From contig NZ_JBHUMY010000013.1 in assembly GCF_042685365.1 (NCBI RefSeq), positions 62,001-126,000 on the forward strand: a DNA stretch of 64,000 bases, in the 5' to 3' direction. Within the stretch, counting starts at the first letter, position 1. Each line of letters begins with the position of its first letter. The translations under genes were made by a program, and so were the position numbers. Positions 59,540 through 64,000 of this stretch are shown here, one piece after another. The notes beneath the pieces were generated by a model. The model worked only from the letters and a program-made list of their open reading frames with translations. It searched no databases and had not been told where the DNA came from. The DNA comes from Paenibacillus_AP thailandensis (GTDB lineage: Bacteria > Bacillota > Bacilli > Paenibacillales > Paenibacillaceae).

Positions 59540-61284
59540 TGCGCAATAAAAGCATTCAGTTTATTTTGGCGGTATCGTTTACGTTATTTTCCGTTTTTAT
59601 CATCGTGGCGGTCAGTGCGGTGCTGTACGGACGTTTCTCGGCGACGGCCGAGGAGAATGCCGTCCGCAATTCGCAGCAGATCGTCGACCAAGTCAGCTAT
59701 AATCTGGAGACGTACGTTCAGAGCATATCCGATCTGTACCATATGATGGACCATATTATCGGGCAAAGCCGCGACGTCGATTCGGAGCTTCTGCGCAGCC
59801 AGCTGGAGACGATGATGTCGACGCGCTCCGACGTCGTGTCGCTTGCCTTGTTCGACGAGCGGGGCAAGCTTCTGTTCGACCTCCCCGACGTGGAGATGAA
59901 GCCGTCGCTCGACGTGCAGGGGGAAAGCTGGTTCCGGAGCGCGCTGGACACGCCGGGGCATCTGTCCATTTCTTTGCCGCATGTGCAGAATCTGTACCGG
60001 AAGCAGTTCCGTTGGGTCGTCTCCCTCAGCAAAAGCCAGACGGTGCTGCTGGACGGCAAGCCGGTGAAAGGCGTCCTGCTGCTGGACGTCAACTTCAACC
60101 AGATCGACCAGCTCTCCAATCGGGTGAGCCTCGGGGAGAAAGGCTATGTGTACATGGTGGACGAATCGGGAGGGAATATCGTCTATCATCCGCAGCTGCA
60201 GCTTATTTATGCCGGGGTGAAGGAGGAGAACGCCGAGCTGGCGCTCCGCCACACGTACGGCAGCTATTTCGACGAAGCGGCGGGGGAGAAGCGGCTGATC
60301 AGCGTGCAGACGATCGGGAACGTCGGTTGGAAGGTCGTCGGCGTCTCTTACATGGACGAGGTGATGACGACCCGTTCGGAGCTGAACCGCTCTTTGGCGC
60401 GGCTGATGGCGGGGCTTGCCATTATCGTCGTGCTACTCTCCGTGTTCCTGTCCCGCCGTATATCGAGGCCGGTCAAGCAGCTGGAGCTGTCGATGAAAAA
60501 CGTGGAGCGCGGCAACTTCGACAGCGTCGCCAGCGGCGACGGGCCGCTCGAGATTAAACATTTGGCGGAACGGTTCAACCTGATGATCGGGACGATCAAG
60601 CAGCTGATGGAGCAAATCGTCGCCGAACAGGAAAGCAAGCGGAAATACGAGCTGGAAGCGCTTCAGGCGCAAATTAATCCGCATTTTTTGTACAATACGC
60701 TGAACACGGTCGTCCGGATGGTCGGCATGAACAAAAACGAAGAGGTCGTGACGACGATTACGTCGCTGTCCAAGCTGTTCCGCATCAGCCTGTCGAAAGG
60801 AAAGGCGCTGATCCCGATTGCGGACGAGCTGGAGCATGCTCGCAACTATTTGATCATCCAGCAAATCCGGTTTAAGCATAAATTCGATTATTCCTTCCGC
60901 ATCGAGGATGAGGTCCGGCCTTATCGGACATTGAAGCTGATCGTCCAGCCGCTGATCGAGAACGCTCTTGTCCACGGCATCGAGCCGTCGGCGGACAAAG
61001 GGCATATTGCCGTTGCCGCTCGTCTTGAAGGGGGCCACGTCGTAATCGAAATAAGCGACAACGGGCTTGGCATGTCCGAAGAGAGACTTGCCGAAGTCCG
61101 TGCGGGAACGGCGAGCAGCGTGAAGGGCTCCGGCGTCGGAGTCCGAAACGTTCAGGAGCGGATTCGCCTTTATTTCGGCGAGCCGTACGGTCTGGAGTTC
61201 GAAAGCGAGCTGGAGGAAGGGACGAAAGTCACGGTACGGTTCCCGGCCGTGCTTGCGGATGAGTCCGAAGGGGGCGAACGGTAA
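59536..61284 (+). CDS. YesM-type membrane histidine kinase
   Basis: Start ATG 59536 in the overlap with the regulator stop; 582 residues. TM1 ~8-30, dCache-like external sensor ~31-275, TM2 ~285-305, HAMP, His383 in LQAQINPHFLYNTLN, HATPase with LIENALVHGIEP, DNGLGM and GSGVGVRNV. Two nt after its stop begins the anchored binding protein gene, so the sensor probably reads sugar occupancy through that protein. Confidence 0.93.
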   Translation: MMRNKSIQFILAVSFTLFSVFIIVAVSAVLYGRFSATAEENAVRNSQQIVDQVSYNLETYVQSISDLYHMMDHIIGQSRDVDSELLRSQLETMMSTRSDVVSLALFDERGKLLFDLPDVEMKPSLDVQGESWFRSALDTPGHLSISLPHVQNLYRKQFRWVVSLSKSQTVLLDGKPVKGVLLLDVNFNQIDQLSNRVSLGEKGYVYMVDESGGNIVYHPQLQLIYAGVKEENAELALRHTYGSYFDEAAGEKRLISVQTIGNVGWKVVGVSYMDEVMTTRSELNRSLARLMAGLAIIVVLLSVFLSRRISRPVKQLELSMKNVERGNFDSVASGDGPLEIKHLAERFNLMIGTIKQLMEQIVAEQESKRKYELEALQAQINPHFLYNTLNTVVRMVGMNKNEEVVTTITSLSKLFRISLSKGKALIPIADELEHARNYLIIQQIRFKHKFDYSFRIEDEVRPYRTLKLIVQPLIENALVHGIEPSADKGHIAVAARLEGGHVVIEISDNGLGMSEERLAEVRAGTASSVKGSGVGVRNVQERIRLYFGEPYGLEFESELEEGTKVTVRFPAVLADESEGGER

Positions 61285-61286
61285 CA

Positions 61287-62270
61287 GTGGCGAAGAAGCA
61301 ATGGAGAAGCTTGATGATCGGCGGGGCGCTGCTTGTCGTCGCGGCGGTACTGCTGCTGCCGGTATTCATTAAGGATTGGGCCGGAGACAAGGAGAAGCCG
61401 GAGGAGATGACGATTCAGCTGATTGTCCGGACGAGCGGAGGCGATTATTGGACGAACGTCATGATGGGGGCCGAAGCTGCGGTGAAGGAATTCGGCGTGA
61501 CGATGCACGTTTCCGCTCCGGAGGGCGAAGCGGACGTGGAAGGACAGCTGGCGAAAGCGATGCGGACGCTCGATACGAACCCGGACGCGGTCGTGCTCGG
61601 CGCCAACGAAGACGAAGCTTTCGCTCCGTTTCTCGCGGAGGCGGAGAAGCGCGGCATTCCCGTTATCGCGATCGACAGCTTGCTCGCTTCGGGCAAGACG
61701 GCCGCCTATGTCGGCACCGACAATGTCGCGGCGGGACAAGACGCGGCGCACAAGATGGCCGAGCTGCTTCACGGCGAAGGAGATGTCGTCGTGATGAATT
61801 CCGGGATGGGCGGCATTAACGGCAGGCTGCGCGCGCAAGGCATCGAGCAGGCGCTTGCGTCCTATAGCGGCATCCGGACCGAAGAGCTGTCGTGCGCGGG
61901 AGACGCGGCCGATTGCCGCAAGCAGGTGGCGGCGCTTCTGCAGCGGCAGGACGTGAACGGCATTATTACGCTGAACACGCCTTCGTCGGAAGGGGCGGCA
62001 ATCGCCTTAAAGGAGCATGGCGCCGGCGGCAAAGTCAAGCTGGTCGGTTTCGACAGCTCGCCCGAGCTGCTGGAGCTGCTTCAGGAGGAGCAGATCCAGG
62101 CGCTCGTCGTGCAAAATCCGTTCACGATCGGATACCTTGGCGTCAAATACGCGGTCCTGGCGGCGGATGGGGAGCGGGTCCCGGAGAGGACGGAGCTTGC
62201 AAGGAAACTAATCGAAAAGGATAACATGTTCTGGCGGGAAAACCAGAAATTGTTGTTTCCTGTAGTCTAA
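61287..62270 (+). CDS. Membrane-anchored periplasmic-binding-protein sensor
   Basis: 327 residues; GTG start 2 nt after the kinase stop. One N-terminal hydrophobic helix (~10-29) with no lipobox, so an uncleaved anchor rather than a lipoprotein. Then a pentose/hexose-binding (type I PBP) fold: MTIQLIVRTSGGDYWTNVMM, PDAVVLGANEDEAFAPFLAE, IPVIAIDSLL, AAYVGTDNVAAGQDAA, KLVGFDSSPELLELL. Its place in the regulator-kinase operon suggests a co-sensor for the kinase, as in XylFII-LytS type systems, and not a transport subunit. Confidence 0.87.
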   Translation: MAKKQWRSLMIGGALLVVAAVLLLPVFIKDWAGDKEKPEEMTIQLIVRTSGGDYWTNVMMGAEAAVKEFGVTMHVSAPEGEADVEGQLAKAMRTLDTNPDAVVLGANEDEAFAPFLAEAEKRGIPVIAIDSLLASGKTAAYVGTDNVAAGQDAAHKMAELLHGEGDVVVMNSGMGGINGRLRAQGIEQALASYSGIRTEELSCAGDAADCRKQVAALLQRQDVNGIITLNTPSSEGAAIALKEHGAGGKVKLVGFDSSPELLELLQEEQIQALVVQNPFTIGYLGVKYAVLAADGERVPERTELARKLIEKDNMFWRENQKLLFPVV

Positions 62271-62281
62271 TAGACTCAAAT

Positions 62282-62315
62282 GATGAGGATTTTAATAAAA
62301 AAGATGAGAATTTTA
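62282..62315 (+). promoter_or_regulatory. Direct repeats, likely response-regulator binding sites
   Basis: GATGAGGATTTTA (62282-62294) and GATGAGAATTTTA (62303-62315) start 21 bp apart, two helical turns, on the same strand upstream of mglB. This is the geometry AraC-type dimers use. Confidence 0.6.
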
Positions 62316-62351
62316 CATTCGAAATAACGCCCGTTTTCGACATAATGGAGG

Positions 62352-62365
62352 TGTAAGCGGAACCA
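62352..62365. promoter_or_regulatory. cre-like site before mglB
   Basis: TGTAAGCGGAACCA matches 12 of 14 cre positions, about 50 nt upstream of mglB and just past a possible -10 (CATAAT, 62341-62346). Confidence 0.35.
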
Positions 62366-62412
62366 TCACGGGGAAGCTCGTAGAAGCATTCATCCATCAG
62401 GGGGTTATGTAG

Positions 62413-63426
62413 ATGAAAAAGATTTCGATCGCGTTAATTGCAGGCGTCATGGCGGTAGCGGCGGCAGGCTGCTCGAGCTCGTCCGGCGGCGCCGGCGACA
62501 GCGGCACGCCAAAAGCCGGCGTGGCGATTTATAAATTCGACGACACGTTCATGAGCGGCGTGCGTGCGGCGATTTCGTCGGCGGCGGAAGGCAAGCTGAA
62601 CGTCGACATCGTCGACAGCCAGAACTCGCAGCCGACCCAGAACGACAAAGTAGACCTTTTCATTACGAAAAAAATGAAGGCGATGGCGATCAACCCGGTT
62701 GACCGCACGGCAGCCGGCGTTATTATCGACAAAGCCCAAGCGGCAGACATTCCGGTCGTGTTCATCAACCGCGAGCCGCTGGCCGACGACCTGGCGAAAT
62801 GGGACAAAGCTTATTTCGTAGGCGCGAAAGCCGAAGAATCCGGCACGATTCAAGGCGAAATCGTCGTCGATTACTGGAAAGCCCATCCGGAAGCCGACAA
62901 AAACGGCGACGGCGTGCTGCAATACGTTATGCTGAAGGGCGAGCCGGGTCACCAAGACGCCGAGCTTCGCACGAAGTTCTCGATTCAAGCGATTGAAGAC
63001 GCGGGCATCAAGGTTGAAAAGCTGGGCGAAGACACCGCAATGTGGGACCGCGTAAAAGGCCAAGAAAAAATGGCGGCGTTCCTGGCTTCGAACGGCGACA
63101 AGATCGAAGCCGTTCTGGCGAACAACGACGACATGGCGCTTGGCGCAATCGAAGCGCTGAAAGCGGCTGGCTACTTCGCGGGCGATAAATACGTGCCGGT
63201 CGTAGGCGTAGACGCGACGGACGCGGGCAAGCAAGCGCTGAAGGACGGAACGATGCTCGGAACGGTTCTGAACGACGCCGAGAACCAAGGCAAAGCGACC
63301 GTCGAGCTTCTGAGCGTCCTCGCGAAAGGCGAAACGCCGACGAAGGAAAACACCGGCTACGACATTACGGACGGCAAATACGTCTGGATCCCTTACCAAA
63401 AAGTAACGCAAGAATCGGTGAAATAA
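62413..63426 (+). CDS. mglB: Galactose/glucose-binding lipoprotein MglB
   Basis: 337 residues; lipobox AAAGC with Cys20. Closely follows the E. coli MglB pattern: calcium loop DKNGDGVLQ (162-170), LKGEPGHQDAELRTKF, GEDTAMWDRVKGQEKMAAFL, VLANNDDMALGAIEALKAAG, VGVDATDAGKQAL and GTVLNDAENQGKAT. It binds D-galactose/D-glucose (or methyl-galactoside) for MglA and a later MglC. Probably activated by the YesN-type regulator upstream. Confidence 0.93.
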   Translation: MKKISIALIAGVMAVAAAGCSSSSGGAGDSGTPKAGVAIYKFDDTFMSGVRAAISSAAEGKLNVDIVDSQNSQPTQNDKVDLFITKKMKAMAINPVDRTAAGVIIDKAQAADIPVVFINREPLADDLAKWDKAYFVGAKAEESGTIQGEIVVDYWKAHPEADKNGDGVLQYVMLKGEPGHQDAELRTKFSIQAIEDAGIKVEKLGEDTAMWDRVKGQEKMAAFLASNGDKIEAVLANNDDMALGAIEALKAAGYFAGDKYVPVVGVDATDAGKQALKDGTMLGTVLNDAENQGKATVELLSVLAKGETPTKENTGYDITDGKYVWIPYQKVTQESVK

Positions 63427-63455
63427 TAGAGACAGATAAAAGAGGCTAAAGAAGC

Positions 63456-63484
63456 GGGGGACGATTCCTTTCGTTCCCCTTTCT
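63456..63484 (+). terminator. Attenuating hairpin between mglB and mglA
   Basis: GGGGGACG pairs with CGTTCCCC (one G-U) over 8 nt, followed by TTTC. A weak intercistronic terminator that would leave MglB in excess over MglA. Confidence 0.6.
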
Positions 63485-63537
63485 GCTGCCCGAATCTGGC
63501 TTATCTTAAGGCCAGTTGGATTAAAGGAGGCTATACA

Positions 63538-64000
63538 ATGGCAGAGAAGCATCCTTATTTGCTTGAAATGAACGGCATTACGAAGACATTCCCGGGCGTC
63601 AAGGCGCTCGACAACGTTACGCTTAAAGTTCGTCCCGGCACCGTGCATGCGCTTATGGGCGAGAACGGCGCGGGGAAATCGACGCTGATGAAATGCTTGT
63701 TCGGCATTTATACGCCGGACGCAGGCGAAATCATTCTGGACGGCCAAAAGGCCGACATCAAAAACTCGAAGGACGCGCTTGCGCAAGGCGTCTCGATGAT
63801 TCACCAGGAGCTTCATCCGGTGACGCAGCGAAGCGTCATGGAGAACATTTGGCTTGGAAGATTTCCGATGAAAGGCGTTGGGCCTTTCCGGTTTATTGAT
63901 CATAAAAAGATGTATGACGATACGGTAAAGCTGTTCAAAGACTTGAACATGAAGCTGGATCCGAAGCAGCTTGTCGGCGAGCTGTCCGTATCGAAAATCC
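63538..64000 (+). CDS. mglA: Galactose ABC transporter ATPase MglA, partial
   Basis: ATG with AAAGGAGG; the first 154 codons are in the window. Walker A GENGAGKS at residues 41-48, Q-loop SMIHQELHPVTQRSVMENIW and the approach to the signature (LVGELSVSKI). In family members this is a double-ATPase protein of about 500 residues. Next gene outside should be mglC. Confidence 0.93.
   Translation, partial: MAEKHPYLLEMNGITKTFPGVKALDNVTLKVRPGTVHALMGENGAGKSTLMKCLFGIYTPDAGEIILDGQKADIKNSKDALAQGVSMIHQELHPVTQRSVMENIWLGRFPMKGVGPFRFIDHKKMYDDTVKLFKDLNMKLDPKQLVGELSVSKI

Overview
The window reads as one chromosomal segment of a GC-rich, spore-forming Bacillota, most likely Paenibacillaceae (Paenibacillus or Cohnella type). 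Supporting signs are GGAGG-type ribosome binding sites, a threonyl T-box leader, a spore-coat transglutaminase (tgl), YesM/YesN two-component systems beside sugar ABC transporters, a SigZ-type sigma factor, the yrrT-mccA-mccB sulfur operon and near-consensus CcpA cre sites. I saw no phage, insertion sequence, CRISPR array, rRNA or tRNA. Gene functions come from recognising protein families by eye; no database search was run.

Layout. 0-1.75 kb: a partial molybdate-binding lipoprotein gene (modA) divergent from an excisionase-HTH/PBP regulator. 1.77-8.3 kb: plant-glycan module with an AraC-GH39 fusion, a sugar:cation symporter and a GH3 glycosidase behind a perfect cre site. 8.8-12.5 kb: small alarmone synthetase relP, then on the minus strand hflX behind a long leader, and uppP. 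12.7-17.6 kb: OmpR-type two-component system, a LanFEG-like ABC exporter and a small membrane protein. 17.8-21.7 kb: soluble sensor kinase and T-box/thrS. 22-28.4 kb: DUF4097 protein, then marR, an arylsulfotransferase-like gene and an SsuABC-type importer. 28.5-33.2 kb: tgl, a GNAT acetyltransferase and the yrrT-mccA-mccB cysteine operon. 33.3-38.3 kb: AraC remnant, ankyrin protein, TetR with an MFS efflux pump, and an odd PTS EIIC-like protein. 38.6-48 kb: YesN/YesM divergent from a sugar ABC transporter and GH31 alpha-glucosidase. 48-50.1 kb: a lower-GC patch with an aldo/keto reductase and sigZ. 50.2-57.6 kb: two-component system, beta-propeller lipoprotein, SDR, a 41-residue basic protein, TetR, AraC and a second aldo/keto reductase. 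57.9-64 kb: AraC-type response regulator, YesM-type kinase and membrane-anchored sugar-binding protein feeding into mglB-mglA (mglA runs off the end).

The most interesting system is the about 490-nt leader of hflX (11180-11707, minus strand). It has its own extended -10 promoter, a 12-codon reading frame with a good Shine-Dalgarno whose peptide MIDSIRVRIVRG places Arg-X-Arg at residues 6-8 as in macrolide-arrest leader peptides of the ErmDL class, a second 39-codon frame whose start overlaps the first stop, and an intrinsic terminator 37 nt before hflX. A 13-nt stretch inside the second frame is complementary to the terminator's rising arm with one bulge. Together this looks like a drug-sensing transcription attenuator controlling a ribosome-rescue GTPase. 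The parts are visible in the sequence; the mechanism is inference.
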